DNA of 64,000 nt from Thioalkalivibrio sp. ALJ7 (GCF_000376865.1 NZ_AQXQ01000010.1:62001-126000), one strand, 5' to 3'. Positions 46,665 to 55,357 are shown, counted from the first letter of the stretch. Numbers and translations are program-made. The notes: generated from the letters alone by a model not told the origin.

Positions 46665-47004
46665 CCACCAGGAACTCCCGGCGATCCCGGGTAAGCGCTA
46701 CTTCACGATCGGCGAAGTCGCGGAGCTGTGTCAGGTCAAGCCGCATGTTCTGCGCTATTGGGAACAGGAGTTCCCAATGCTGGAGCCGGTCAAGCGCCGC
46801 GGCAACCGACGCTACTACCAGCGTCAGGACGTGATCCTGATCCGTCAGATTCGGGCGCTGCTCTACGAGGAGGGCTACACTATCAACGGTGCTCGGCAGA
46901 AGCTCTCCGGTGACGAGGCCAAGGGCGATCGCCAACAGGCCCAGCAAATCATCCAGGACACGATCTCTGAACTCGAATCCGTATTGCGGGTGCTGCGCGC
47001 CTGA
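46648..47004 (+). CDS. MerR-family transcriptional regulator
   Basis: This 118-residue protein has a winged HTH at residues 18-90 ([40 protein letters not shown]) and a short C-terminal coiled coil ([20 protein letters not shown]). It lacks the cysteines of metal-sensing MerR proteins. It belongs to the conserved MerR-like gene that follows ihfA in many gammaproteobacteria; its target is not known. It overlaps ihfA, so it is co-translated. Confidence 0.9.
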   Translation: MLEASNHQELPAIPGKRYFTIGEVAELCQVKPHVLRYWEQEFPMLEPVKRRGNRRYYQRQDVILIRQIRALLYEEGYTINGARQKLSGDEAKGDRQQAQQIIQDTISELESVLRVLRA

Positions 47005-47035
47005 CGTTCGCTCCTGCCCGGGTTCGGAAGAGAGT

Positions 47036-47259
47036 GTTTGAACCACAGAGGGCACAGAGTTCACGGAGAAAGTCGTTAGGGTGTGATCGCAGGATGAATG
47101 CCCTGCATGTCGGTATTTTCACTAGCCGAGCGCCTTAACGCCCAGGCCGGTTCCGCGCCAGTGGGGCTCACTTCTTCTTTGAATTCACTATCCATCGTTG
47201 TCCTGCGTCTCCCTAGCGCATTTCTCCGTGTCCTCGGTGCTCTCTGTGGTGAAACAAAC
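47036..47259. repeat. MITE-like element with CACAGAG ends
   Basis: The left end GTTTGAACCACAGAGGGCAC and right end (reverse complement GTTTGTTTCACCACAGAGAG) are imperfect inverted repeats of about 35 bases, each continuing into CACGGAGAAA. The 224-base interior has no credible gene. The CACAGAGGACACGGAG ends are a known type of dispersed intergenic repeat in bacteria. It fills most of the gap 47005-47370 between the merR-type gene and tRNA-Pro. Confidence 0.75.
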
Positions 47260-47370
47260 AGCCGAGCGCACGATGCTTTATCGGCATGATTGCCTCATAG
47301 GCCGATAAGTTCTCTGTGACGGTGATTGGCGCTTTCGTGAGGGGCGGGAATCCGCTATGATTCGCTGCTT

Positions 47371-47447
47371 CGGGGCGTGGCGCAGCCTGGTAGCGCATCT
47401 GCATGGGGTGCAGAGGGTCGCAGGTTCAAATCCTGCCGTCCCGACCA
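47371..47447 (+). tRNA. tRNA-Pro (anticodon GGG)
   Basis: Acceptor CGGGGCG/CGTCCCG with one G-T pair, D-loop AGCCTGGTA, anticodon stem TCTGC/GCAGA with loop ATGGGGT, T-arm GCAGG-TTCAAAT-CCTGC, and encoded CCA. Anticodon GGG reads CCC proline codons. Confidence 0.96.
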
Positions 47448-47454
47448 AAAAATA

Positions 47455-47490
47455 AAGCCGGATCAACCGCTTGGTCGATCCGGCTTTTTT
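47455..47490 (+). terminator. Terminator after tRNA-Pro
   Basis: AAGCCGGATC (47455-47464) and GATCCGGCTT (47477-47486) form a 10-base-pair stem followed by a T run. It lies eight bases after the tRNA end. Confidence 0.9.
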
Positions 47491-47591
47491 GTGTCCGGGG
47501 ATTGGTTCGGCACCACGGAATCGATTGCTTCGCGTCCCAGGGTAACGGTGGCATCAACGCGGGGCAATTCTGGTGGCGAGTGACGCGTTCC

Positions 47592-48308
47592 TCACTCCAT
47601 GGAGCGGCGGCGTGCCTCGCGCTGATAGTGCAGCAGGGCGATGTTGGTTTGTCTCTCCAACCACTGTGTCATCCCTACGATCTCGAAACCGGCGTACTCG
47701 TGGCCGTCTCGGGTGCTGTTACGACGATTGGCCAGGCGCAGGTCGCCGGAAAGTCGTTCACTCACCTCGGGAAGCAACAGGTTCGCGAAGGCAAGGGCCT
47801 CGCCGGTCTCGAGGGTATCCAGGATCGTGGTGGGAAGTTCGATGCACATACCCTGGCCGGAGAGATCGACGAGATCGCCGATGACTGGATCCTTCCAGTC
47901 CTTTGCGCGTAGCTCGACCTGTGGCCGTTGGGACATGGGGATGTGGACCCGGAAGGTCTCGCGGCGTTGCAAATGCTGGAGTGTGTCTGGGTAGGGGCAG
48001 GCATAGAGAGCCCCGTCTTCTTCCTGCTCGATGCGGGCGACCGGCGTCGTGAAGCGCACGGCGACTCCGCGCAAGGCGGCAAAGACGCGCAGGCTCATGC
48101 CGCTCTTCACGTGCTGATGGGCACGAGGCGGGTTCAGCTCGTCGAGAAAGAGTTCTTTGGCTTCGGGGTCGAGTCGGATCAGGGCAGATGTGTACAGCGG
48201 GCCGTCGGCGTCCAGGCGAACGCTGACCATCGTGAGTTTGTTATCCAGATCCTTGAGGATGCCGGCGATCCGGTCGGGTTTGTCGACCGTGTAGTCGGTT
48301 TCGTCCAT
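47592..48308 (-). CDS. ycgR: Flagellar brake protein YcgR (PilZ domain)
   Basis: YcgR (238 residues) slows the flagellar motor when bound to cyclic di-GMP. The N-terminal YcgR domain (about 15-105) contains RVFAALRGVAVRFTTPV. The C-terminal PilZ domain has the two c-di-GMP motifs, QRRETFRVHIP (RxxxR) and DLVDLSGQGMCIEL (DxSxxG). It is the last gene of a minus-strand group after flgA, flgM and flgN, divergent from cheV and flgB-L, so its placement in the flagellar locus supports the assignment. Confidence 0.92.
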   Translation of the reverse strand: MDETDYTVDKPDRIAGILKDLDNKLTMVSVRLDADGPLYTSALIRLDPEAKELFLDELNPPRAHQHVKSGMSLRVFAALRGVAVRFTTPVARIEQEEDGALYACPYPDTLQHLQRRETFRVHIPMSQRPQVELRAKDWKDPVIGDLVDLSGQGMCIELPTTILDTLETGEALAFANLLLPEVSERLSGDLRLANRRNSTRDGHEYAGFEIVGMTQWLERQTNIALLHYQREARRRSME

Positions 48309-48391
48309 GCGTCCGTGGAGTTAGTAAAGTGTGAGGACGCAAGGTACTGGTGGATGTTCGGAAATGCCAGCACCGCGGCGAAAAAGATGTC

Positions 48392-48877
48392 TCAGGCTTG
48401 AGTAATACGCCGTCCGCCGCGGCTATTGGGACGCGTTCGACCGTAGGGGTCGTAGGTCGCGGCTGGGCCGATTTCTTCCCCACGCAGGATCTGCATCGAA
48501 AGCTCAACACGCTGGCGGTCGCGCTCGATCAGGCGGGCATTTCCGTGGTTCAGGGTATTGCAGCGTTCGATGGACTGACGCAGGGCCTGCCAGTGGTCGT
48601 TTAACACTGCACCATCCTCGAGCCGTGCCAGCAGGCGCGCCATGCCCTCGGGTGTAAAGGACTCGTGCTCGGCTTCGGCGATCTCGCGCTGTTGCCGCGT
48701 TTCGGTCTCGAGTTCCTGTAGCAGGCCCTGCTTGCTGGCGACCACGTCCTGCAACGTCTCGGGCGTGCGGGCCTGGACCGCGCGGGTTTCCTGGATCAAC
48801 GCTTCCTCCAGCTGATGGGCAAGCCGGATGGAGGTTTCCAGGGAACGTTGCAGACGGTGGCGCGTGTCGGTGTTCAT
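48392..48877 (-). CDS. flgN: Flagellar export chaperone FlgN
   Basis: FlgN (161 residues) keeps the hook-filament junction proteins FlgK and FlgL export-competent. The product is mostly alpha-helical with long amphipathic helices, and ends in ATYDPYGRTRPNSRGGRR, a common FlgN tail (YxxxG, cationic). No enzyme motif is seen. It follows flgM by 20 bases and should share its transcript. FlgK and FlgL are encoded at the other end of the flagellar cluster. Confidence 0.88.
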   Translation of the reverse strand: MNTDTRHRLQRSLETSIRLAHQLEEALIQETRAVQARTPETLQDVVASKQGLLQELETETRQQREIAEAEHESFTPEGMARLLARLEDGAVLNDHWQALRQSIERCNTLNHGNARLIERDRQRVELSMQILRGEEIGPAATYDPYGRTRPNSRGGRRITQA

Positions 48878-48897
48878 GGCGGGGTCCTGGCGTCGGA

Positions 48898-49212
48898 TCA
48901 GCGCAGCAGGCGTTCGAGGTCAATCATGCGATCGGCCAGCTGTTCGTTGTCCATGGGGTAGTTGCCATTGGAGATCGCCTCGCGCAATTCGGCAACCCGT
49001 GCCGCGTCGAACGGAGCGTTTTCCCCGGCGCTGGAGGCCGAGCTCATGGCCTGGGCGGCACCGGTCAACGTAAGCGAGTCGTTCCCGGCCGCAGGGGCAT
49101 TGCTGGGGCCCTGGGCGTGGTTACCGGTGTTGCCGTTGTCCTCGCGTCCCTTAACCGTGGAGCTTTGGCTGTCGGGGCGCAGACTGTTCGAATTGAGGCC
49201 CTTGATATCCAT
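48898..49212 (-). CDS. flgM: Anti-sigma-28 factor FlgM
   Basis: FlgM (104 residues) holds FliA inactive until it is secreted after hook completion. The N-terminus MDIKGLNSNSLR and the C-terminal FliA-binding part (DAARVAELREAISNGNYPMDNEQLADRMIDLERLL) are typical; the middle is disordered, rich in Ser, Asn and Gly. A candidate FliA promoter lies 36-62 bases upstream, giving the usual negative-feedback loop. Confidence 0.92.
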   Translation of the reverse strand: MDIKGLNSNSLRPDSQSSTVKGREDNGNTGNHAQGPSNAPAAGNDSLTLTGAAQAMSSASSAGENAPFDAARVAELREAISNGNYPMDNEQLADRMIDLERLLR

Positions 49213-49247
49213 TGTGCCGTCCTGTCGTTGTAACTGTGCTGCAATTG

Positions 49248-49274
49248 TTTACGGCCGGGATGACTGAAACTGTA
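49248..49274 (-). promoter_or_regulatory. Candidate sigma-28 promoter of flgMN
   Basis: The minus strand reads TACAGTTT, 11 bases, GCCGTAAA, against the consensus TAAAGTTT-N11-GCCGATAA. It is between flgA and flgM, allowing flgMN to be expressed by FliA independently of flgA. Confidence 0.65.
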
Positions 49275-49318
49275 GCCCGAGCGCGACCGGTTTTGTAACC
49301 GTCTTCACAAACCGGTGT

Positions 49319-50050
49319 TTAAAGCGCGACCCGGACATGCCCGGAAGGCATGATCTCGCCCTCTACGATGCGCCCTGAAGAGGCATTCTTGACCCGAATG
49401 CGATCCCCCAGGGTACCGTTCTCCAGCGCTTCCCCTTGCATGCGGATGGCGATCGAGCCGTTCTCGGCCAGAATCGTCACCCGCTGACCGCGGCTCACGA
49501 TTTCGCGCTGGGTGACATGCTGGGTGCCAATGATTTGTCCCGGTCGTATGCTGCGACGGGTTTGTTGGCCGACCAGGTCGGATTTGTCTTCATGATAACT
49601 GCCGGCGTGCCGCGACGTCTCGATCCGCTGATAGCGGAGATCCCCGTTCGTGAGTGTGTGCTGACGCGGCAAGTTGCGGCTGGCTACCAGCACTTCGGCG
49701 TAGCGCTCGACCGTGGCCGGGACGTACAGCTGCCAGGTCACCGGGCCCGCGCATTGGAGATGGACAGCGGTATTGCCATCACTTCGCCCGCCGGGTGGGA
49801 ATCGAGCGTTCAGTCCATCGTGGCAATAGGCCAGACGCAAGCGGTTGTCGAGCTGGCCGATCTCGATGTTGATGTCGTCCGCAGCCGAGGCGTTTAGCTC
49901 TTGTAACAGGAATTGCTCGGCGGCTTGGCGAATCTCTCCGACGGGATGGATCTCCGCGGCGCCTGCGGCGCTTGGCAATACCAGAATAGCGATCAGGCCC
50001 AGCCAGCGCGGGGCCCTGATTCGGTGGTTGTCGGTTGGCCACAGTGCCAT
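49319..50050 (-). CDS. flgA: Flagellar basal body P-ring formation protein FlgA
   Basis: FlgA (243 residues) is the periplasmic chaperone for P-ring assembly by FlgI. It has a signal peptide (hydrophobic 17-31, cleavage near GAA), an N-domain with LAYCHDGLNARFP, and the C-terminal SAF domain (VASRNLPRQHTLTNGDL ... VGQQTRRSIRPGQIIGTQHV ... GRIVEGEI). I start at the ATG at 50050 with AGGAAACG upstream; the frame is open further 5' but outside homology. A sigma-54 promoter lies upstream. Confidence 0.92.
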   Translation of the reverse strand: MALWPTDNHRIRAPRWLGLIAILVLPSAAGAAEIHPVGEIRQAAEQFLLQELNASAADDINIEIGQLDNRLRLAYCHDGLNARFPPGGRSDGNTAVHLQCAGPVTWQLYVPATVERYAEVLVASRNLPRQHTLTNGDLRYQRIETSRHAGSYHEDKSDLVGQQTRRSIRPGQIIGTQHVTQREIVSRGQRVTILAENGSIAIRMQGEALENGTLGDRIRVKNASSGRIVEGEIMPSGHVRVAL

Positions 50051-50127
50051 TTTCGTTTCCTGTCCGCCCAGGGCGGAGGTGCTACGTCGTGTACGGGGGC
50101 ACAATGCCCCTGGCATGGCAAGAGGTA

Positions 50128-50143
50128 TGCACAATTAATGCCA
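50128..50143 (-). promoter_or_regulatory. Sigma-54 promoter of flgA
   Basis: The minus strand reads TGGCATTAATTGTGCA, with GG and GC separated by exactly 10 bases. It is about 80 bases before the flgA start, where flagellar class II sigma-54 promoters controlled by FleQ/FlrC-type activators are expected. Confidence 0.75.
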
Positions 50144-50317
50144 GGAAGAGATTGGGGGTTCGGTTCAAGCCCGGGCCACAGCCGCCGTTATCCCGAGGAG
50201 ACGGCGCGTGGCGGGGCCTGCGCGCCTGTATGAATGACAGGCCGGGGGTGCGCAGTGCAAACTCGGGCACAGATACCGGCCCGAGCGCACGGTATTCGGG
50301 ACAAGGAGAGCGGCACC

Positions 50318-51247
50318 ATGAGTCAATTCATTGACGATGTGAATCAACGAACACAGTTGGTCGGGCAGAACCGGATGGAGCTGCTGCTGTTCCACCTGGG
50401 CGGGTCTCAGACATTTGGGATCAACGTGTTCAAGGTGCGCGAGGTCATCCCATCGCCGCCCCTGCGCCAGATCCCGGGCTCGATGAGCGTGGTGCGGGGC
50501 GTGGCGACCCTGCGCGGCGGTACGGTTCCAATTATTGACCTGGCCCTATCCATGGGCCTGCGAAGCGCCGCGGGTACAAGCGAAAGCGACTCCCAGAAGG
50601 TGGTGGTCACCGAATTTAATCGCTCTGTGCAGGGCTTCTGGGTATCGGCGGTGGATCGGATCGTCAACGTGAACTGGCAGGATGTGAAATCACCCCCGCG
50701 CGGTACCGGGCGCGAATCCTTCCTGGTCGCGGTGACCGAGATCGACAACAAGCTGGTCGAGATCATCGATGTCGAAAGGGTGCTTTCCATCGTGAATCCA
50801 TTGCCAACCGAGGTCTCCGAATCTATTCGTGACGAAGCCGTGTCACCAGGGGGGCGCAAGGTAGTAATCGTCGATGACTCGGTGGTTGCCCGCAAACAGA
50901 TCGAAAGCGCGATCAATGGCTTGGGCTTTGAATACGTGATCTTTAAGGATGGCCAGGAAGCACTGGAGTTCCTGGAGCAAAAGGCCGAGGAAGGTCCGAT
51001 CAGAGAACAGATCGAGCTGGTGATCTCGGATATCGAGATGCCGCGGATGGACGGCTATACCCTGACTGCGCGCATCCGGGATTCTGCCGGGCTTAAGGAT
51101 CTGAAGGTGCTGCTGCACTCTTCGCTTAGTGGCGAATTCAACACCGACATGGTCAAGCGTGCGGGTGCCGATGCCTTCTTGTCCAAGTTCAACCCGGACG
51201 AGCTGGCGAGCGCGGTGCTGGATCAGACCGGGCGTGATGGTCAGTGA
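50318..51247 (+). CDS. cheV: Chemotaxis coupling protein CheV
   Basis: CheV (309 residues) has an N-terminal CheW-like domain (LLLFHLGGSQTFGINVFKVREV ... VVRGVATLRGGTVPIIDLALSMG) and a C-terminal receiver domain (VVIVDDSVVARKQ; phospho-acceptor in LVISDIEMPRMDGYTL). It couples receptors to CheA and tunes signalling through phosphorylation. I start at the ATG at 50318 with AAGGAG upstream; earlier in-frame codons are not conserved. Together with cheR it precedes flgB, as in vibrios and pseudomonads. A weak sigma-28-like sequence lies near 50160-50190. Confidence 0.94.
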   Translation: MSQFIDDVNQRTQLVGQNRMELLLFHLGGSQTFGINVFKVREVIPSPPLRQIPGSMSVVRGVATLRGGTVPIIDLALSMGLRSAAGTSESDSQKVVVTEFNRSVQGFWVSAVDRIVNVNWQDVKSPPRGTGRESFLVAVTEIDNKLVEIIDVERVLSIVNPLPTEVSESIRDEAVSPGGRKVVIVDDSVVARKQIESAINGLGFEYVIFKDGQEALEFLEQKAEEGPIREQIELVISDIEMPRMDGYTLTARIRDSAGLKDLKVLLHSSLSGEFNTDMVKRAGADAFLSKFNPDELASAVLDQTGRDGQ

Positions 51248-51476
51248 CGCGGCGAGGCGGCAGCCGCTTGCCGGGTGGCCATGCAGGAGCGGTGCTGAAT
51301 GGCCGGATCGGTGCTTGCGCAGCGTTCTGGGCTTGGAGCCTGTCGTGCCGAGTGCTGGAAACCGTATACTGGAAGCTGCTTAGTGATGTTGACCCGGACC
51401 GTGGAGCCGGGCGGCCCTGTCAAGGATTCGTCATCAGGATGCTCCATCACCATGGACTGCGCTTAGGGATGAACGG

Positions 51477-52292
51477 GTGATTGATTCCCGCGACTACGAG
51501 GAATTCTCGCGTTTCCTGCAGGATTGCTGCGGTCTCGTGCTCGGCGATAGCCGGCAATACCTAGTGTCCAGCCGCTTGTCGCGCCTGCTCGACGAGTTCA
51601 GCTTCAAGAGCGTTCCTGAACTTTTGCATGCGATGCGCCAGGCGCCGAATCCGCGCCTGCGGACGCGTGTGATCGACGCGATGACGACGAACGAGACCTC
51701 CTGGTTTCGTGATGGTTTTCCGTTCGAGATCCTGCGCCATGTGTTGTTGCCGGAACTCGCTGCCAAGAACAGCAGTATTAAGGTCTGGTCGTCGGGGTGC
51801 TCCAGTGGCCAGGAGGCCTACAGCATCTCCATGGTGGTCTCGGAGTGGGAGGAGTCCCGTCCAAGCCGCAAGGTGCCTGTTTCGATTCTGGGCACTGATC
51901 TTTCCGAGAAGATTGTGGAAGACGCTAGGCGCGCCATCTATGACGGTCTGAGCATTGTGCGTGGCTTGAGTGAGAGTCGTCGAGCCCGCTTTTTCGAAAC
52001 GGTTGCGGACGGGCACAAGGTCATCCCGGAGGTCCAGCGCCGTTGTCGCTTCCAGAAGCTCAACCTGATCGATAGCTATGCGGCGCTAGGCAAGTTCGAC
52101 CTGGTGTTCTGTCGGAACGTGCTGATCTACTTCTCCGGCGAGACCAAGCGACAGGTTCTTGACGGTATTGCCCGGCAGATGAACCCAGGTGGCTACCTGT
52201 TTCTTGGCGCTTCCGAGACGGCAGGCCCCTACACGCAGTCCTTCGAGACGGTGCGGACCGAGTATGGCTCGGTCCTGCGGGTGAAGTCCTGA
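51477..52292 (+). CDS. cheR: Chemoreceptor methyltransferase CheR
   Basis: CheR (271 residues) methylates glutamates on chemoreceptors using S-adenosylmethionine. An N-terminal helical domain (1-75, SRLSRLLDEFSFKSVPELL) and a C-terminal Rossmann domain with TTNETSWFRD, IKVWSSGCSSGQEAYSISMV, ILGTDLSEKIVEDA and FDLVFCRNVLIYFSGE are complete. The likely start is GTG at 51477. It is 229 bases after cheV, a stretch that shows no other gene and only a poor -24/-12 look-alike. Pentapeptide docking sites are absent from the nearby receptor. Confidence 0.94.
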   Translation: MIDSRDYEEFSRFLQDCCGLVLGDSRQYLVSSRLSRLLDEFSFKSVPELLHAMRQAPNPRLRTRVIDAMTTNETSWFRDGFPFEILRHVLLPELAAKNSSIKVWSSGCSSGQEAYSISMVVSEWEESRPSRKVPVSILGTDLSEKIVEDARRAIYDGLSIVRGLSESRRARFFETVADGHKVIPEVQRRCRFQKLNLIDSYAALGKFDLVFCRNVLIYFSGETKRQVLDGIARQMNPGGYLFLGASETAGPYTQSFETVRTEYGSVLRVKS

Positions 52293-52411
52293 TCGATCTC
52301 TGATATCGGGCTGCTGTGCCCAAAAGGCCCGTGCAATGCGGGCTCCGGGTGGGGCCTGAACGGCTGGCCCTCTCCGCCTCCTCCTCGTACCTGACGTTTG
52401 TTCCCCTCCGA

Positions 52412-52427
52412 TGGCATAGGCCTTGCA
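52412..52427 (+). promoter_or_regulatory. Sigma-54 promoter of the flgB operon
   Basis: TGGCATAGGCCTTGCA is a near-perfect -24/-12 element (TGGCAYR-N4-TTGCA). It lies 81-97 bases before flgB and should drive the flgBCDEFGHIJ(KL) operon. Confidence 0.9.
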
Positions 52428-52508
52428 TCTGCCTCCATACAAGGGAGCGCAATGGTTGCGTCTCCGTTTCGATGCGAGGGCCGCCAACGGCGGGCAGGAC
52501 GGAAGCAG

Positions 52509-52916
52509 ATGAGTCTCTCACTGGACAAGGCGATGGGGATTTTGCCGCAGGCGATCAACGTGCGTGCGCAACGCATGGAATTGCTCGCTTCCAACATCGC
52601 CAATGCGGACACCCCTAACTACAAGGCGCGGGATATCGACTTTCGCTCGGTGCTGGAGTCCGCGGCCGGGGGCGGCAACGCCTTGCCTATGGCTCGCAGC
52701 CAGGCGGCACATCTCGACCCCAATGCCGGCGCCATGAACGGACAGGCCGAGGCGCTATACCGAGTGCCTTCGCAGGCATCCCTGGACGGCAACACCGTGG
52801 ACCCGCAGATGGAGCGGGCCGCCTTTGCGGAGAACGCCGTGCAGTACCAAAGCAGTCTGGAATTCCTTAATCGCCGGGTCTCTGGCATCCGCGAAGCCCT
52901 GCGGGGCGATCGCTAA
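52509..52916 (+). CDS. flgB: Flagellar basal-body rod protein FlgB
   Basis: FlgB (135 residues) forms the proximal rod. The N-terminal motif QRMELLASNIANADTPNYKARDIDF and the C-terminal helical ENAVQYQSSLEFLNRRVSGIREAL are the D0 segments common to rod proteins. I start at the ATG at 52509; the frame is open further 5' into the leader region. First gene of the rod/hook operon. Confidence 0.95.
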   Translation: MSLSLDKAMGILPQAINVRAQRMELLASNIANADTPNYKARDIDFRSVLESAAGGGNALPMARSQAAHLDPNAGAMNGQAEALYRVPSQASLDGNTVDPQMERAAFAENAVQYQSSLEFLNRRVSGIREALRGDR

Positions 52917-52943
52917 CGTCGACCGGATCGGGAGATCGATGTC

Positions 52944-53363
52944 GTGAGCAACCTCTTTAGCCTTTTCAATACCTCGGCCTCGGCGTTGTCGGCGCAATCC
53001 GTGCGCCTCAACACCGTGGCCTCGAACCTGGCCAACGCCAACACGGCGGCCACGAATCCGGACGAGGCCTACCGCGCCAAGCAGGTGTTGTTTCAAAGCG
53101 TGATGGATCAGGCCAACCCGAACGGTTCTGCGACCTCGGTGCGTGTCGCCGGTGTTACCGAATCGCAGGCGGCCCCGCATGCCCACTACGAGCCGCACCA
53201 CCCGCAGGCGAACGAGGAGGGCTACATCTTCCGCCCGGCGATCAGCGTGGTGGAGGAGATGGCCAACATGATGTCCGCCTCGCGCAACTACGAGGCGAAC
53301 GTCGAGGTGATGGAAACCTCGCGTCAGCTGCTCCAGCGAACATTGCAGATCGGTCAAGGCTAG
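52944..53363 (+). CDS. flgC: Flagellar basal-body rod protein FlgC
   Basis: FlgC (139 residues) is the second proximal-rod component. SASALSAQSVRLNTVASNLANANTAATNPDEAYR at the N-terminus and the C-terminal NYEANVEVMETSRQLLQRTL are characteristic. The start codon is GTG at 52944, 28 bases after flgB, with GGGAG upstream. The intervening YVFRPAIS-like middle segment (GYIFRPAISVVEEMANMMSA) is also typical of FlgC. Confidence 0.95.
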   Translation: MSNLFSLFNTSASALSAQSVRLNTVASNLANANTAATNPDEAYRAKQVLFQSVMDQANPNGSATSVRVAGVTESQAAPHAHYEPHHPQANEEGYIFRPAISVVEEMANMMSASRNYEANVEVMETSRQLLQRTLQIGQG

Positions 53364-53374
53364 AGGAACTCCAC

Positions 53375-54049
53375 ATGACACAGATATCCCCTGAACTTCT
53401 GGATCGTCTTGGCCTGTCGCGCCCTGACAAGAAGCCGGAAGGCGAGATGGACCGTTTGGGCCAATCGGACTTCCTCAAGCTGATGACCACTCAGCTTGAG
53501 AACCAGGATCCGATGGACCCGATGGACAACGGTGACTTTCTTGGCCAGATGGCCCAGTTCTCGACGGTGACCGGTATTGAGCAGTTGTCGAAGTCCTTTG
53601 AAAAGCTGGCGCAGTCGCTGGGGCAGAACCAGACGTTGCAGGCGGCTTCGCTGGTGGGTAAGGACGTGCTGGTTCCGGTGGAGTTCGGCGAGCTGGGCCC
53701 GGACGGGATGATCAATGGCGCAGTAGACCTCGAGCGCTCAACGGATGAGTTGCAAATCGATGTGTACAGCCCGAACGGCGAGCGCATACGCCGGATGAAC
53801 CTGGGTGCTGCGGGTAGTGGCCTTCGGGAGTTTAGCTGGGACGGGATGCGCGACGACGGCACGTTCGCCCCACCCGGCGTGTACGAATTCAAGGCCTCGG
53901 CTCGTTCCGGCACTCAGACCGAATCCGTGGATACCTTTCTGGATGCTCGGGTGGAAAGCGTCGCGGTAGGTGGCGATTCGGGGCTTGCACTGACCGTGCA
54001 GGGCCTTGGCGAAATCAGTTTTTCGGATGTACGGCGGATTGGCGGCTGA
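53375..54049 (+). CDS. flgD: Flagellar hook assembly scaffold FlgD
   Basis: FlgD (224 residues) caps the growing hook. The N-terminal signature DFLKLMTTQLENQDPMDPMDNGDFLGQMAQFSTVTGIEQL is present, followed by an Ig/FnIII-like core with YSPNGERIRRMNLGAAGSGLREFSWDG and a FlgD Tudor-like part. Eleven bases separate it from flgC. It acts outside the cell at the hook tip and is discarded at hook completion. Confidence 0.94.
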   Translation: MTQISPELLDRLGLSRPDKKPEGEMDRLGQSDFLKLMTTQLENQDPMDPMDNGDFLGQMAQFSTVTGIEQLSKSFEKLAQSLGQNQTLQAASLVGKDVLVPVEFGELGPDGMINGAVDLERSTDELQIDVYSPNGERIRRMNLGAAGSGLREFSWDGMRDDGTFAPPGVYEFKASARSGTQTESVDTFLDARVESVAVGGDSGLALTVQGLGEISFSDVRRIGG

Positions 54050-54092
54050 CGCCGGGCCCGCGACGAGCGAACCCTAACGGAGGAAACACCCT

Positions 54093-55325
54093 ATGCCTTT
54101 CAATATCGGATTGAGCGGTCTTAACGCGGCCCAGGCCGACCTGCAGACCACCGGTAATAACGTCTCCAACTCTGGAACTACGGGCTTTAAGCGTTCGCGT
54201 GCGGAGTTCGGTGATGTGTTTGCCCAGAGCTTCGGTGGCATCAGCCAGACGGCCATCGGTTCCGGTACGCGCCTGCACGCCGTGACCCAGCAGTTCTCTC
54301 AGGGTCGGACCGAGTTCACCGAGAACGGCCTGGATCTGGCGATCCAAGGCGAAGGATTCTTCGTCCTTAACGATCAGGGCACCAGGGCCTATACCCGGGC
54401 GGGCGCATTCCAAGTCAGCCGTGATGGGTTCCTGGAGAATAGTCAGGGCCAGCAGCTGCAGGGTTACCCACCGCAGGATGCCAATTCTTCCGATCCGAAT
54501 TTCAACACCGGTCAGCTGGAGGATATTCGGCTGCAAACGGGGGCGGCGCCTCCGAGGGCGACGACGTCGGTTGAGGCCCTTCTTAACCTGCGATCCGATG
54601 CGGAGGAGCCGCCCGTCGCGCCGTTCGACCTGGGTGATCCGGACACGTACAACTTCTCGACGTCGTTGACGGTGTATGACTCCCTGGGCACGTCCCGCGA
54701 CGCTAGCATCTATTTCGTGAAGGGTGCGAATGAGCTCGAATGGACCGCTCATGTGGCTGTCGACGGTGAGGCCTATGACTCCTTCGACCTGACATTCGAT
54801 GGCAGTGGCGCGCTCGATACGGTTCTTCCAGATCCCGCAGAGGTGACCGTCCCGGCGGGGACCTTTGGCAATGGTGCGGAAGAGTTGGTCTTCGAGATGG
54901 ACTTTGCCGGAACGACCCAGTACGGCGGCGATTTTGCCGTCAATGACCTCGGTCAGGACGGCTTTGCTTCCGGGCGCCTGACTGGTGTGGATATCGATGA
55001 CTCCGGCGTCGTATTTGCCCGCTTCACCAACGGGCAGTCGACCGTCCTGGGGCAGGTCGCGATGGCCAATTTCACCAATCCACAGGGCCTGGAACAGCTT
55101 GGGGACAACAATTGGGCTGAAACCTTTGCGGCCGGGGAGCCGGTGTTCGCGGCCCCCGGCACCGGGAACCTCGGGACCATCCAGGCGGGTGCGCTGGAAG
55201 CCTCGAATGTGGATATCGCCCAGGAGCTGGTGAAGCTGATCACCGCGCAGCGCAACTTCCAGGCGAATGCGCAGACGATCTCCACGGCCGATCAGGTCAC
55301 CCAGACGATCATCAACATTCGTTAA
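54093..55325 (+). CDS. flgE: Flagellar hook protein FlgE
   Basis: FlgE (410 residues) polymerises into the hook. N-terminal FNIGLSGLNAAQADLQTTGN and NVSNSGTTGFKRSRAEF, the central QGEGFFVL and YTRAGAFQVSRDGFL motifs, and the C-terminal VDIAQELVKLITAQRNFQANAQTI are the conserved D0/D1 parts. The variable middle (about 150-300) is acidic, consistent with a salt-adapted surface protein (inference). Length is usual. GGAGG lies upstream of the ATG. Confidence 0.96.
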   Translation: MPFNIGLSGLNAAQADLQTTGNNVSNSGTTGFKRSRAEFGDVFAQSFGGISQTAIGSGTRLHAVTQQFSQGRTEFTENGLDLAIQGEGFFVLNDQGTRAYTRAGAFQVSRDGFLENSQGQQLQGYPPQDANSSDPNFNTGQLEDIRLQTGAAPPRATTSVEALLNLRSDAEEPPVAPFDLGDPDTYNFSTSLTVYDSLGTSRDASIYFVKGANELEWTAHVAVDGEAYDSFDLTFDGSGALDTVLPDPAEVTVPAGTFGNGAEELVFEMDFAGTTQYGGDFAVNDLGQDGFASGRLTGVDIDDSGVVFARFTNGQSTVLGQVAMANFTNPQGLEQLGDNNWAETFAAGEPVFAAPGTGNLGTIQAGALEASNVDIAQELVKLITAQRNFQANAQTISTADQVTQTIINIR

Positions 55326-55357
55326 GTAGCGGATGAGACGCTGAAGAGGGCTTGAGC

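Noticed and set aside
50160-50190. A possible sigma-28 promoter for cheV (TCAAGCCC-N11-GCCGTTAT)
   Set aside because: The -35 half matches poorly (4/8), so it was not listed as a feature.
51290-51330. A GG-N10-GC match (TGGCCGG...GTGCT) that might be a sigma-54 promoter for cheR
   Set aside because: Only the dinucleotides and spacing fit; the rest of the consensus is missing, so it is likely chance.
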